NCBI GenBank assembly: GCA_051294375.1
Contig: CM119267.1
Span: forward strand, 9,660,339-9,724,338
DNA length: 64,000 bases
Direction: 5' to 3'
Source of the DNA: Paraspadella gotoi
Taxonomy: Eukaryota; Chaetognatha
In this document: positions 12,100 through 25,049 of the stretch, one piece after another
Position numbering within the stretch: the stretch's first letter is position 1
How the letters are laid out: every line of letters begins with the position of its first letter
Notes under the pieces: model-generated
Told to the model about the DNA's origin: nothing
Seen by the model: the letters and a program-made list of their open reading frames with translations, nothing else
Database searches by the model: none
Position numbers and translations under genes: made by a program

Positions 12100-14100
12100 A
12101 GAAGATTGTGACTGACAACGAATGCTTTTAATTCGATTTTGATTCTTTGAAGAATGAAAGACTGACAAATGAATATTAATTTCTAAATTATTAGCTGAGT
12201 TATGTTTTTGTTGAGGCTTAATTTACTGGGGACTCGGGTTATAATGATAACAAAATTTCCAAACCACCGGTCGAGTCCAAAAACAGTAATAGTGACATTT
12301 GCAGTTATTAAGAGAAGCAAAAAAAATTCGTTTTCTTTTTTATTTTAACTTGAAGCCGATGTTTTCTTCTTATTTGCGCCTTTAGCCAACATGTTTATCA
12401 TCTTCCAAAGAGAAAATTGGGGATCAGATAGAGAGAGAGAGGAGAGAGGAGAAGAGAGAGAGATTAGAGGAGAAGAGAGAGAGAGAAGAGAAGAGAGAAA
12501 AGAGAGAGAGGAAGAGGAAGGAGGAACAGACAAGACAGACAACAGACAGGGATAGAAAAAGGAATAGAAAGTCTCAGCGGGGAAAGGCATGTCAAGCGGA
12601 ATGTTAACGTCACACTGACGTCGCAGGCCAAGAAAGATGATTTTTTTAAAAACGCAATCGTTTCTTTTTTTGCGCGTTTGCGGAGTTTTGCCGGTTTCCG
12701 GTTTGCCGGGTTTTTGCAGGCGTCAGCACCGTCTGTTCGCCATCCGCCCGCTCTACCGGCGGCCGACCGAATTAATAGTTGTCTTTTACGACGACAACAA
12801 AAGACGAACAAATTAAGAAGGTCAGCGAATTTCACGGTTTAAAACGAATTTTGCGCAAAGAATGATTTAGACCGGAAAACTGATAAAGAAAAGTTAAATC
12901 CCTAGAATAAAGAAAGGAAGAAAGTGAGAAAGAAAGAAAAGGACGGAAGAAAGGAAAGTGAAGAAAGAAAAGAAAGAAGGAAAGATGAAATAAGACAAAA
13001 AAGAAGAAAGACGACCAGAAGAAAGACCAGAAAGAAAGACAGACAGACAGACTTTAGAACAAGAAAGAACGAAGGAATTTACATAAAATGAAAAAAAGAA
13101 AAGACAAAAGAAAAGAAAAATGTTCTAGATAGGGCGCAGGGGAACGAAAAGTAGAATTAAGAATCAGGAGAAAAAGAGAGAAGAGGAGAGAACTGACTAC
13201 ACACTAAAGTTAGCTCTTGAAAGAAAAAAAAAGATATATTATATAAAAGAAAAATAAAAGGAGGGAGGGGAGAAGATCGAGCGGACGGGACGCGGAAATA
13301 GGAGTTTGGGAGAGAGAGGTATGAGCTGACCGCTCGAGGAATTCTGCTAAAGGTCAAAGGAAGGCAATGCTGCTCCAGGAAAAAATGTTCTAAAACATGG
13401 GTTCCAGGGAGTATTTATTGAATGGATCTAGTTTCCGTGAAGAAGAGAAAGAAAAAAACCTGCGAACAATGCTGAAATGGAATTACCGCGAATCTTGTCG
13501 GCATAACTGTTCACGGGAATTATCAAAATCTCCTGTGCCACAGTGATTATATTTCTGTTTACGATTTTACTTTTTTTTTTTTGTCAAAGCGAGGTTTGTG
13601 GAGAGAAATAGATTATAGAACGTCGTCGTGTATCTTGGACGTCGGACGTCGTCGTCTCTGTCATCGGTCGTCGGTGCGAGTCGCGACAGCGTCGCACGAC
13701 GGTTGACGATAGCATAGATGCATGCACCACTTTGGTATGTTGAGACGTAATTCGTATGAGCATTAGATTGGAAAATCCTACAAATATTAATGTGCATATC
13801 CTCTTCGAAGATATCTCCGTGGTAATCATCTTTCACTCTGGCGAAAATGGGATGAATATAAGGATGAATATATAAATGAAAATAGAACGAAGAACAGGAG
13901 ATCGACGCTTGACGGGAGAATGAACAAACGACAACAACAACAAAGATTAGGAAGAGAATTTCAAGTACAAGGAAAAAGCAGCTAGGGATTTAGAGAGTAA
14001 AATTTGCTTTAATTACTTAAAAGAATCTGGTTAAACAATTCGGAACTCTTCCATCCTTCCACTTTTTTTTTCGAATTTTAGCACATGTTACGCACACGAA
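12100..14100. other. No gene recognised; GA and GAAA-rich low complexity
   Basis: A GA tract lies at 12429-12515 and an A/G-rich stretch (GAAA/AAGA units) at 12900-13260. A short GC-richer patch lies at 12660-12790. No exon with credible splice sites and codon structure was found. Confidence 0.45.
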
Positions 14101-14110
14101 TTTCCTCAAA

Positions 14111-14199
14111 GGATGTACCAAGGAATGTCCAACGACTGTACACACCTTCCAGAGGGTAAGAGAAAGAAACACAAATGTACCACAAAGGGATGTCCAACC
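14111..14199 (+). repeat. Short imperfect direct repeat encoding CTxK..CPT twice
   Basis: Two similar stretches of about 25 bases (14111-14133 and 14173-14199) lie about 62 bases apart. They read CTKECPT and CTTKGCPT in different frames. A donor-like GGTAAG follows the first. It could be a small Cys-containing exon or a local duplication; no function is assigned. Confidence 0.3.
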
Positions 14200-15110
14200 T
14201 TACGCAACAGAATATCTCCCAACTTTTTCTCTAATCTCGGCGCGCCTATTCGGAAAAGGAAGAGGTTCATTAAAGAGTCGGGCGAGTATAGCAGTACATC
14301 GCTTGCTCACTCTGAACGAGTCGGGATGAAGGTGAAAAGCGTCCAGAGGTTAAACTGTGGGCATCATGTGAACAATCCGCTTACCGCTCAGTCTCTTACA
14401 GCCGAATTAGAGAAGAAATCATATTCGAGGTTATGTATGGTTTTTGTGTCTAGTCCATTATCGTGACTCTCGGTCTCGCTCTCGTCGGTTACTTCGTTCT
14501 CTGCTTCCTCTATCTTCATGCGTATTCTCTCATTCTCTCGTCTCTGCTCTGTCTCTTCTCCGCTCACATATCATCTTCTCTCTCATACTTCTCTTCTCAA
14601 TTCATCTCACCTGTCTCTCAGTCTCATGCCAACGTGCCTAACTTCGCGAACTCTAAATCACATGCGTGAGCAATTAGTTCTGGTGCAAAAACATATGATA
14701 ACCCGAATTAGGGAGAAGAAAGGGGTGAATTATGGTGTCTTATAAGAAAATAGATAGAGGCGCGAGTGAGGACGTGATTGGTGCGCTGAGTGAGTGCAGG
14801 GTCTCCAACTGCGAGAGGCAAGAGGAGTGGCGCACAAGAGGAAGAGTGGGACAACAAGGATTATAAAGAGGGAGAGAGAAAATGCAGCGATAGACATCGT
14901 GGTGCTTAATGTCTACATGCATTCCGCCCCGTTCGCCATGCTTTACTTCTGCGACTTATTTTCTTCACACGCTCTCCTCTCATCTATCTACAAGATACGT
15001 CTCTACCCAACGTAACTCCCTCTCCCCACTCATTCTCTCTTCTCTCTCTCTCCCCCGGGCTCGCTCATGTAAAACCGGCGCAAGTCTTCATCTAGTTATC
15101 ATCAGCACAA

Positions 15111-15135
15111 NNNNNNNNNNNNNNNNNNNNNNNNN
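15111..15135. other. Assembly gap, 25 N
   Basis: A 25-base N run immediately precedes the second copy of segment S. The fixed size indicates a scaffolding placeholder. Confidence 0.99.
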
Positions 15136-15247
15136 TGATTTTTGTTCATTGTAGAGGAAAAAAAAAATTTGGAAAATGCGTCTTCTAAAAAAATTTTTTA
15201 ACGGAAATGGAAATTCCTACTATATAAGTATATAGTAGTATATAGTA

Positions 15248-15422
15248 NNNNNNNNNNNNNNNNNNNNNNNNNNNNNNNNNNNNNNNNNNNNNNNNNNNNN
15301 NNNNNNNNNNNNNNNNNNNNNNNNNNNNNNNNNNNNNNNNNNNNNNNNNNNNNNNNNNNNNNNNNNNNNNNNNNNNNNNNNNNNNNNNNNNNNNNNNNNN
15401 NNNNNNNNNNNNNNNNNNNNNN
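15248..15422. other. Assembly gap, 175 N
   Basis: N run inside the second copy of segment S. It is flanked on the left by a TATAGTA-rich repeat. Confidence 0.99.
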
Positions 15423-15740
15423 AAAAAAAGGAGATCTACTCGAAAATTGGATGCGAAAAGAGATATGCGTCGAAAAGTCCAGATTGGTTTCCGTTTGGAG
15501 TGGGAGGGGAGTTCGGAAAGGAGCCGTAAATGTCGCGATTCCATTGGAAGGTGAGTGAGGTGGTGATCGGGGGGGGGATTGTTGGGGGAGGTGAATTGGC
15601 GCGGCCTCGCACCTGCCGATTGGAAATTACGTCTCAGACGGAATCACTTCTCTTTTTTTTCGTAAATTTTCTTTTCTCTTTATTTTTTTTCTTTTCTTTT
15701 TTTATTTCTCTTCATTTATTTTTTTCTTTTTCATTTCTTT

Positions 15741-15832
15741 CTTTTCTTTTCTTTTCTTTTCTTTTCTTTTCTTTTCTTTTCTTTTCTTTTCTTTTCTTTT
15801 CTTTTCTTTTCTTTTTCTTTTTCTTTTCTTTT
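15741..15832 (+). repeat. (CTTTT)n pentanucleotide microsatellite
   Basis: About 18 nearly perfect CTTTT units. The homologous place in the first copy (about 2900-3050) is a degenerate T/C mixture, so the array has been either homogenised or lost between copies. Confidence 0.9.
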
Positions 15833-17328
15833 CTCTATGTTTTTTAAGCTCTTCTCTTCTTTCTTTTAATTTTCATACATATAGTACTTACCCGCTTAGA
15901 CAAGAATATTTTGCACGTGAAGAAAGGGGAAAAAACTTACATGTACAATTGTACATCGAATTGTCCATCGCTAAACAACTAAGGTCGCTTACATAAAAGC
16001 CAAAAAACCTCTTCCTTCAAAGCACACTCCCCCAGCCCGCCAAGGACCATTTTGCACAAGCGGGCTTTTCGCAGTTTGGATTCGCTCAAGTTCTCGCGAC
16101 GGCGGGTTAAAACAACAGTGCCAAGGCGAGGCAGGCAGTCACCAGGTGCCCAGCGTCGAAGCCTTCCATTTTGAACTGTTCAGCTGCAACCAACCCGACT
16201 TTTGAGACATCAGTCCGACGGAGGTAAAAACAGAAAAGGATTGAAATCGCGAGAAAAGGAAAAAAAGGAAAAAAAAGAAAGAAAAAAGAAAAAGAAAAAT
16301 TGTCTTGGAGAGACAAGGAAATAGTCGAGAATGCGTCTTAATATGCTATGCCCAGGACACAAGAAGCACACCAAAAGAACAACACTCGCACCACACCAAG
16401 ATGTTCGGAGAATCACACGCGAGAATATTAATTCAAATAACCACTTGAGATTCGCCAGGAGAAAAGATTCTCTCTCCCTCTCTCCCTCTCTCCCTCTCTC
16501 TTTCTCCCCCAGCCCGTTCCTTTCTCCTCTCGTTCCCTCCCTCCCGCCTCTCTCTTCCTACCCTCACTCTCTCATCCCTTCTCAGTGCCTCAGGTCGCTG
16601 TATCGCGGGGGGTATCAGAGTCCTCTCTCTTCTCTCTCTCTCTCCATCTCTCTCCCCTTTTCAATCCCATTCGTCAACCGTCCAATCCCTCCCTTGAGGG
16701 CCGACAAGCGGAAGATGTTAGTTGTCTCTCAACAAACGCTTTTTTTTTCAAATTTTTCCTCTTGTAAAACAACAAAAAGGACCGCCGCCGTCGCCGAGCG
16801 TCGCGCCTCCCCGCCAGCCGGGCCGTCGCGCCGCCGCCATCGCCGCCCCGCCGCCACAAACCGCCACACCGGGCCCACGCAGGCCGACAAACGACCGACG
16901 AGGACACAATCTACTCCGTCGGAACGAAGACCAGACTTGGTTAGAATTTGTTTAGTCAAAAAAAGCGACAATTTGGACGCGAACATCAACTTTGCTTTAT
17001 TCGACCTGCATCTGATTTATGCAAACGCGTCGCCCCGAAAAAAAAAAACAACCAAAACGGGCCAATCAGAAAAAAAGGGAAGAAGAAACCTAAGTATTGG
17101 TGAATCAAGGTCCGGGAACGTATCAAACGGGACTATCACGAGTCACATCTTGTGCATCGGCCTCGGTGGCCGGTTAAATCGATGTAAAAAGGAACGCGTG
17201 TACGCGACGAAGGAAGGGAAGGGGAAGAGGAGGATAAGGATCCTGGCAAACATCTCCGACCCTAGGGATTCTGGGGTTTCGGCCCTTTCGTAACGGCCCT
17301 TGCGAATAGCAAGTGACTGATGGCGGCC

Positions 17329-17417
17329 AGGCCGGTCTGAGCTATCGGTAGCAACACCGGATCTGTAGTTCCGTGTATTACGGCAGATGGACGCGTAAGG
17401 GCACGAATCGTCCAGAC
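17329..17417 (+). repeat. tRNA-like (Tyr-GTA-like) element, copy A
   Basis: GAGCTATCGGTAGC resembles an A-box/D-arm, followed by an arm with CTGTAGT in the loop (GTA at the anticodon place). No clean T-arm or acceptor stem closes the cloverleaf, so this is a tRNA-derived repeat or relic rather than a functional tRNA gene. It is duplicated at 23436-23519. Confidence 0.3.
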
Positions 17418-19154
17418 CCGGCGCAGTGGGGCAGTGGGCCAGTGTGGGTTATCGCACAATCACCATTAACGTCCGAAGGGGAACGGGGCTTGTTTTCCTC
17501 TTCATATGGTTTTCATTAGCCAGGCTCAACACCCGAAGGGCCCGTCTTAAATGCTTCTTCTTTTCAGCGCTTCTCCTCATTCATCCCCAGTCCGTACTTT
17601 TATTTCACCTAGGCGGCCAATCAAATAATGGGTTTCTGAATCTTGATCATCGAGGGTCGTGGTTATATCGCGATTCTCCAGTCCTGACTTACACGTGAAA
17701 AGAGGGACGGATTCTTGGTTCAAGAGGAATAGAGATCATCTAGAATATGGGCGGACGCTCATTCCGCTGCTCCTTCTCCTTCAGATAAAAAAAAAGAAGA
17801 TTTATGGTCCGTTAAAAGATTAGCGCATACATTACATTTTGTTATTCAAAATACGTTGAGATTTCTTCGTTTAAAATTTAAATACACATCAGCATCATCG
17901 CAGGAAATGGATTGAAGGTAATCTCTAAAGATTCTCTTCTTCGCATTATATTGTTCGTTTTATTCCCGGCAAATCACTCTCACATCTTATTTCGGTTCCC
18001 GAATTCCAAATCTCCTCCGCCCCCTCCGCCACCGCCCTCTCCACAAACTCCCGCCCCTTCTACTTTTCGCTCAATGATTTTCTTCCACTTCGCGTTCTGC
18101 CCTTCGTGTCCGAATGAGTAAAGCGTCGCAATTCCGATGAGATGAATTTACGATCGAACACCCGATCCTGGTTTTGACTTTTGTAGCAGAATATTATAAT
18201 TTTAAGAGATAACAAGAAAGTTATAAAAGTGTTGGCAAATAAGATATAATAAATCTTAGGATGTATATATATAAGATATAGTAAGGCGAAGTGCCAGTTA
18301 CATACGAAAAAATTCTAAAATACGGTCACATTATGAACAAACATACCATCAGATGAATATTACATATATGTGTAAATAAAAATTAATTTTTATGTGTTTT
18401 AATTTTTCAGGCAGTAGGGCTTTAAATATTTAATATAATAGTAACTATTCTTCCATAAAATCGAAAAAATTTTCAAAATGATGCGTTTTCTTTAATTTTG
18501 ATTGCAGATTTGAATTCCTGCGTCAAAAGTTGATAAAAGAAAATAAAGTCATTTTTAAAAAGAGAGCGTTCAATTAACGTGTTAAAAAACTTAAGAAAAC
18601 TACATTAAATAACAAAAATAAATTTTCAGCTTAAAATATAGCTTTTTCTAAAAAAATTTTTGACGTCCGACTTAATCGAAAGGAACTTTTTCGAAGAGAA
18701 ATGATGTTATATTCGTTTACTTATATCAACTGTTTGTATTATGATCGAAAGATCCAATCTGCAAAAAAATTTTTAGAAAAACTGATTTGAAAATTTAAAA
18801 TATTTATGATAGGGTAGTACTAATAAATATAGCCTACTGCGTAAGTTGCTTAAAAATTTATTATAAATTTTTTTTATTACATAAATGTTTATTAGTAATA
18901 TTGTAGGTATCACACCAGCGTCTTAGGATTCCACTTTTAGAATTTAACTCAAAGTTAAATTTAGAAAAATTTTTATCGTTACGCCTTCACACTATACTTA
19001 GCGTCCATTCGTCCTAAAATTTCGGAGAGGAGTCGCAGAATACTATTCAACTAGAAAGAAATTGTCAAGAATGGCCCCGTACTTTCTAAATTTCAGCGAC
19101 ATAAGCCATATCTACTCTTTTTTTCTTGTCTTCCCCCCCTAAAAATTCGAACAG

Positions 19155-19345
19155 CACGGCGCCCGCGCGGACGCGCGCGGGGGGGCAGCGGAGAGCCAAA
19201 CGGATTGGCAGCGCGGAAGCAGAAGCACGCGAAAGTTTAATCGAAATGTGGTGGGGTCGCTCAACAGCGACGTTACAAAAGAATCAAATTTGCCAATCTG
19301 CCCTTGTTGGATCGGCCGCAAATCGCTCTCATTAACCAGTGTTCG
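19155..19345 (+). pseudogene. Neuropeptide GPCR TM6 exon, broken copy A
   Basis: Aligns base by base with the intact TM6 exon at 24906-25049, including the acceptor (ACAG at 19151-19154) and the donor GTGAGT at 19346. Many small insertions scatter the helix codons over all three frames, and the ICYLPFW core is not readable. Splice sites are kept while the frame is lost and flanking intron is equally noisy. That points to base-calling error or an unpolished allele rather than selection-free decay. Confidence 0.6.
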
Positions 19346-20954
19346 GTGAGTTACGAAATGGCGATGGATCTTAGGCAGCGGCAAAGATCGAGCTTGGACG
19401 TGAAGAACAGCATTTATTAAAAAGGTCATGTAATTCGAGTTAAGCCCAATAAGTTTCGATAGCCAAATCTAAAAAGAACGCTATAAGAAAATAAAGGACT
19501 TAGGAAGTAAGGAAGAGAGTAAGGGAATAGTAGGTGTTTCCTGACCGGTTCTTAAAGGTGGCTCTCCTTTTAAAAGTTATTGAGTTTGTAAAGTGTAAGC
19601 GCACTAAATATATAAGGAGTTCAATGAGGAAAGGTTCGAAAAGTCTAGGTTCAAAAACCGCATTAGGTGTCAAACTCATTCATTCAACCGATAAGACGTA
19701 ATACCTTTTGGTAAGATTTTCGTGAATTGCCTTGTATCCGACTTTTTTTTGCTTCATAAGATTTGGAGAAGCTAGACCCGGAGAATTGTTTTTTTTCCTT
19801 TAGCGATGATGGGATATTCATTAGCATTGATACGAAAAACGTGGATGTTTGTGGAATTAGTGCCAACTATACTGATAGATGCGTCTCACGTACTTACGAC
19901 ATTCTTATCTGAAGAAGGCGGCAAAAAAGTTGTATTGAAGATAATCGAGAGAAAAATTCTTTTCTCATGGCATTAACGGTGTGCCCCAGTTGATATATGA
20001 TATTCATTGCGCACATACTATACGCTGCGTGTTTATCGTGCCACAGAATAGGATGTTTGTATTTGCTACGTGAGCGGGAGAGTGATCTTATAAGTTAGCT
20101 GATACTATTGAAAGGGTTACTGAGGATGTGAACTTTTATTGAGAAAATGGAAGCGATCGAGTTGGCCGATCTCCGATAAATTCAATTCTAACTAACAAAT
20201 ATCGAATCGGTAATATTCGAGATACACCGCGAGAAGGGCAAATATATTTAATACTAAATAACATACTAATAACTAAATAATAGTAAATAACCAATAAATG
20301 AATAGGAATAATAATAATAATAAGCTAAATATATACCTAAATAATACACTAAATTCAGTTACACTAAATTCGATACATGAATCAGCCTGGTTTCTCTTAA
20401 CGCAATGTTTCAGCGAGTGCCCTCTACAAACAGTTATTTTTTTCTTCTTTAAAAATTTTTCCTCGATATAAATCGTTAACTGGTATATTCGATTTTTTTC
20501 ATTTTTGGCAATGTCTTTATTCTTTCTCAATAAAAAGCGCGAAAGTTTTCCAGTCCTACGTCGCGCCAACACCTGCAAGCTTGTTCATTGTTCGAAAAAA
20601 AGGAAATGGGTCGCGGAACGTCATTAGAGATTCGCGTCGAACTCAATTCACCGCTAGCCGCTCGTAAGAAGTTGGATAGTCGAAGTCTTCGAGAAACAGT
20701 TGAATCACGTCGAACGCCCCATTGCGCTTGAGAAGAGAGGAACATATACGCTCATATATAATTTAGTTTTTTTTTTATCTTTATCGCGACAATTGGTGGA
20801 TGTACCATGGCGAATTTTTCCTCTCGACGAAACCGTGATTAACACGCTTACAAATTTAAAAATGGTAATAGATAACATTGTGTGAAGAAAGATGGGAGGT
20901 TCAAAACAGCGCATATCCTCTCTCTCCCATTCGTTCTTCTCTCGTCCGCTCCAG

Positions 20955-21235
20955 AAAACTGACCTCACACTGTCGCCAATGCGAAAGATCATCAGTCCAC
21001 ATGGCGGACCGGGGACGTTTGATGTAGCCCAACCATCATGCTGAGCACCGCGATTTCTTCTACGGCGGTTTTTGTCGGATCTTTCGAAAATCCTTCATTC
21101 TGGCTTTTGGTGCGTACTCACGTTTCAGTGGCCGAGCTCGGGAGAGCGGATCGCGGCTACGCGGGAAGGAAAAATCAGAGTGAAGCGAACTTGTACTTTA
21201 AAAGATATCATATGGTGAATCTACTTGGATTTTAG
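20955..21235 (+). pseudogene. Neuropeptide GPCR TM7 exon, broken copy A
   Basis: Homologous to 26387-26655. It starts after CCAG at 20951-20954 and shares blocks such as TCATTCTGGCTTTT and the AAATCAG run near the C-terminal tail. Indels destroy the NPxxY stretch and put the tail out of frame. It has the same interpretation as the TM6 copy A exon. The homologous stop region lies near 21235. Confidence 0.6.
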
Positions 21236-22429
21236 CTGTGGTTTTTTATCATTAAATGATGTTAATCGCTTTGTAGGCAATTTTATTGATTTATTGAATT
21301 TATTGATTTCCCATTGTTTAAAGTAATAATTACTCTCTACCTTTTTATTTTGGTATTCCACATAAATATGACCCCTCTTTCAGTCTTTTGTCAGCAAATT
21401 TCGTTTAAAAAACAACATAACATGTTACAACCAAAATGATGCCATATCCACTAAACTAATTTTGTGCATTTTAATTTTTGAGCCTGCAAATTTGTATAAA
21501 CCCACAACTTAAAATCGCCGGTCGTGAAAGCATCTTGCCAAAAAGATTAGTTTAGCTTCATTCTCTTTTTACCAAGTTACGATTCCCGTGACGAGAAATT
21601 TGAAGGTTTGACCTCTACCCTTCAAAAAGTCATGGCGTAACAGGCTTCCTCGGAATTAATAATCATAGCAAACTAGACAAGGCTGACGTCCACGAGTCTC
21701 TGGGAACATCGTAAATGCTATTCATTTGTAATTTTTATAAAAAAAATTTGTAAAAATTGTTCGAAAACTAACTTCTGATCGCCCTTCGTCGTCTGAGAGT
21801 CACTTTCAGTAACGAAACCGATTTATTGCGGGCGACGACAAGGAAAAACCAGATGCGAGTGAGCAGGTAGAGTGAGCAGCGATGCGAGCGAGGTGTCGAG
21901 CCGCCCTTTAAAAATTTATGAAAGAGGTTTCGGCCGAAGGAGTAAAACAATGGTCATAAAAATTGAAGCGAGGTCAAGTTTGCGGGATATCTTGAGGCAA
22001 AATCGTAGTCTGAGGTAACCTTGAAACTCTGGGCGTTGATTGCTCAAACCGCAGCCAAAAATCCAAAAGTTAAAACAAAATACCTATAAGTAGTATGTAG
22101 CTATATAGAATGTAGTATATATACTGGATCATAGACTTAACTATATAATTTCGCATTAAAATTTGAGACCTTTATCGTATCAAAGGAAGAATTTTTTATT
22201 TGGGCGCGCCGAGACGCTTGATTTCAATAAAAACATTTTTCATGAATCATTGCGCGCGCGTGTATAACTTAAAATTTTAACGGTGAAAAATAACAAAACA
22301 CGTAAAAACATACCGGAAATGATAAAGATCTTTTTATGTAATTAATTCTCAACCGTTTCGAGAGAAGGAAAGAAAATGAGAGAACAAATTGAAGCAGAAT
22401 TTAAAAGTTATAGGATGAGTGTGGAAGGG

Positions 22430-22490
22430 GAGAAGAGAGGGAGAGAGGGAGGAGAGCAGGAGAGAGGAGTAGGAGAGGCGAGAGAGAGAC

Positions 22491-22524
<34 letters not shown>

Positions 22525-22560
22525 ACGAAGAGAGAAGAGGAGAAGAGAGCAAAGGAAAAA
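22430..22560 (+). repeat. GA-rich tract at end of copy A
   Basis: GAGAGA with GGA and CGA interruptions, ending at the gap. It corresponds to the GA tract at 27705-27795 that closes copy B. An assembler could easily have broken and rejoined here. Confidence 0.85.
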
Positions 22561-22561
22561 G

Positions 22562-22586
22562 NNNNNNNNNNNNNNNNNNNNNNNNN
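22562..22586. other. Assembly gap, 25 N
   Basis: A 25-N placeholder marks the junction between tandem copies A and B, which supports an artificial join. Confidence 0.99.
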
Positions 22587-23435
22587 AAAAAGAGAGAGAT
22601 TGGAACTCCTCACACAAAAAGGAAAAAAAGAAGAAAAAAGAAAGAAAAAAGAAAAAGAAAAATTCTTGGAGATGGAAATGAAACAGAACGTGGTTCAGTT
22701 ATTTCCGAACACCAAAAAAAATTCGCAATGTTGGAAGAATCACACGCGAGAATATTAAATAACCATTTTGAGATTGCCAGGAGAAAAGATTCTCTCTCTT
22801 CTCTCCCTCTTCCTCTCTCTTTCTCCCCCACCTCTTTCTCTCTCTCTCTCTCTCTTCCTCTCTCTCTCAGCTCTCTCTCTCTAAATCATCGTCACCGTTC
22901 CAATCCTTGAGGCGGACAAGTCGGAAGGATTGTTCTTGTTCTCACGCTTTTCCATTTTCTCTTGTAAAAAAAAAAAGGACCCCGCCCGTCGCCCGCACGT
23001 CGCCGCCGCCCGCCGCGCCGCGCGCCGCCGCCGCACGCCACCGCCGCCGACAACGACGACGAGACAACTCTCCGTCGGACGAAGACCAGACTTGGTTAGA
23101 ATTTGTTGTCAAAAAGCGAAATTGACGCGAACATCAACTTTCTTTATCGACCTCATCTGATTATGAAACGCTCGCCCAAAAAAAAACAAACAAAACGGGC
23201 CCAATTCAGAAAGGAAGAAGACCCTAAGTATTGGTATGCAAAGGTCCGGAAACGTATCACGGGACATCACATTCTTGTGCACTCGGTGCCGATTAAATCG
23301 ATGTAAAAAGGAACCGTGTACGGACGAAGGAAGGGAAGGGGAAGAGGAGGATAAGGATCCTGGCAACATCTCCGAACCCTAGGGTTCTGGGTTCGAGCCC
23401 TATTCGTAACGGCCCTTGCGAATGAGTGACTGGCG

Positions 23436-23519
23436 GCCGGCCGGTTGAGCCATCGGTAGCACGACCACCGGATCTGTAGTTCCGGAACGCAATGACGCGT
23501 AAGCAAGAATCGTCCAGAC
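23436..23519 (+). repeat. tRNA-like (Tyr-GTA-like) element, copy B
   Basis: GAGCCATCGGTAGCAC resembles a D-arm/A-box. CCGGA and TCCGG flank a loop containing CTGTAGT. A further GGGTTCGAGCCC (B-box-like) lies upstream at about 23388, in the wrong order for one tRNA. This is most likely part of a tRNA-derived repeat. No 3' tail or target-site duplication was identified. Confidence 0.3.
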
Positions 23520-24905
23520 TCACTGGGCAGTGGGCCAGTGGGCCAGTGTGGGTTATCCACAATCCACATCGTCCGAGGGGAACGGCGGCCTTGTTTTCCT
23601 CTTCAATGGTTTTCATTAGCCAGCTAACCCCGAAGGGCCCGTCTTAAATCTTCTTCTTCCCGCTCTTCTCTATTCATCCCCAAGTCCGTACTTTTATTCA
23701 CCTAGGCGCCATAAATAATGGGTTTCTGAATCTTGATCAGTCGAGGGTCGTGGTTAGTCCGATTCCTCAGTTCCTGACTCGTGAAATGAAGGGACGGATT
23801 CTTGGGTTCAAGAGGATAGAGATCATTAGAATATGGGCGGACGCTCATCCGCTTCCTTCTCCTTCAGATAAAAAAAAAAGAAGATTTTATGGTCCGTTAA
23901 GATTATGCGCATACATTACATTTTGTTATTCAAAATACGTTGAGATTCTTCGTTTAAAATTTAAATACACATCAGCATCATCGCAGGAAATGGATTGAAG
24001 GTAATCTCTAAAGATTTCTTCTCTTCGCATTATATTGTTCGATTTATCCCGGCAAATCACTCTTCACTCTTCGGTTCCCGAATTCCAAATTCCTCCGCCC
24101 CCCTCCGCCCCCCCCTCTCCGACACTCCCGCCCCTTCTACTTTTCGCCCAAATGATTTTCTTCCACTCGCGTCTGCCCTTCGTGTCCGAATGAGTAAAGC
24201 GTCGCAATTCCGATGAGATGATTTACGATCGAAACCCGATCCTGGGTTTTGACTTTTGTACAGAATATTATAATTTTAGAGATAAAGAGACTAAAGTTGA
24301 TAAAAGTGTTGGCAAAAAGATAATAAAATCTCAGATGTATATATAATATATAGTAAGGCGTAGTGAAAGTTACATACGAAAATTCTAAATGTCAATTATG
24401 AACAACATACCATCAGTGAATATTAATATGTAAAAAAAATTAATTTTCAGCTTAAAATATAGCTTTTTCTAATTTTTGACCCACTTAATGAAGGAATTTT
24501 TCAAAAAGAGTTATATTTCTTTATATCAACTTTTTATGACGAATCCAAATCTGCAAAAAAATTTTAGAAAAAACTGTTTTGAAATTTTAATATTTATTGG
24601 ATTAGTACTAGTATAAATATAGCCTACTGCGTAAGTTGTAAAATTTATTATAAATTTTTTTATTACATAAATGTTTATTAGTATAATGTTGTTCATTCCT
24701 CACTTTTAGAATTTTAATTAAAGTTAAATTTAGAAATTTTACTACGCCTTAATATATAGTCATTCGTTAAAATTTTGAGAGGAGGAGAATATTCAATAGG
24801 AAAGAAATTGTCAAGATGGCCCCCGTATTTAATTTCAGACATCAGCTAAATCCTCACCCTTCTTTCTTTTTCTTGTTTCCCCCCCCCTAAAAATCTCGAA
24901 CGCAG

Positions 24906-25049
24906 GCGCCCGCGACGCGACGGGGGCGCGGAGCCAAACGGCGCGGAAGCAGAGCCGGAAAGTTAATCGAATGGTGGTCGGCGTCATCAGCGCTTACATC
25001 ATTTGCTATCTGCCCTTTTGGATCGCGCAAATCGCTCTCAATTACATCG
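24906..25049 (+). CDS. Neuropeptide GPCR, TM6 exon (somatostatin/allatostatin-C receptor-like)
   Basis: A pyrimidine-rich stretch ends in CGCAG (AG at 24904-24905). The frame encodes a basic third loop (KQSRKVNRM) and then TM6, VVGVISAYIICYLPFWIAQI, ending ALNYI at donor G|GTGAGT (25050). The exon ends with one base of a split codon, which matches the TM7 exon. SRKVxRM..VISxY..C.LP.WI.Q is the pattern of allatostatin-C/somatostatin receptors, which couple to Gi/o proteins in the plasma membrane. The canonical toggle Trp of CWxP is Tyr here (CYLP). Either this is a real substitution or a sequence error; copy A is too damaged to decide. Confidence 0.8.

Larger units (their letters stand above)
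15136..16330 (+). repeat. Segment S, forward copy 2
   Basis: Repeats 2519-3570 in the same orientation, interrupted by a 175-N gap at 15248-15422. It carries its own longer (TTTTC)n run. The sequence continues without a break into tandem copy A, which places segment S in the intron upstream of the TM6 exon. Confidence 0.75.
16250..22560 (+). repeat. Tandem copy A of receptor 3' region
   Basis: About 6.3 kb that aligns collinearly with 22618-27795. Shared landmarks in order are the CT tract, a GC-rich block at 16780-16900, a tRNA-like block, an AT-rich intron, the TM6 exon, an intron, the TM7 exon, the 3' flank and a terminal GA tract. Copy A is longer, with many extra single bases and short insertions relative to copy B, in exons and introns alike. 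Confidence 0.85.

Noticed and set aside
16331-17293. 320-codon plus-strand frame in copy A
   Set aside because: It starts in a CT tract, continues through a Pro/Arg GC-rich block and crosses DNA that in copy B is out of frame, so it is a chance frame in receptor intron sequence.
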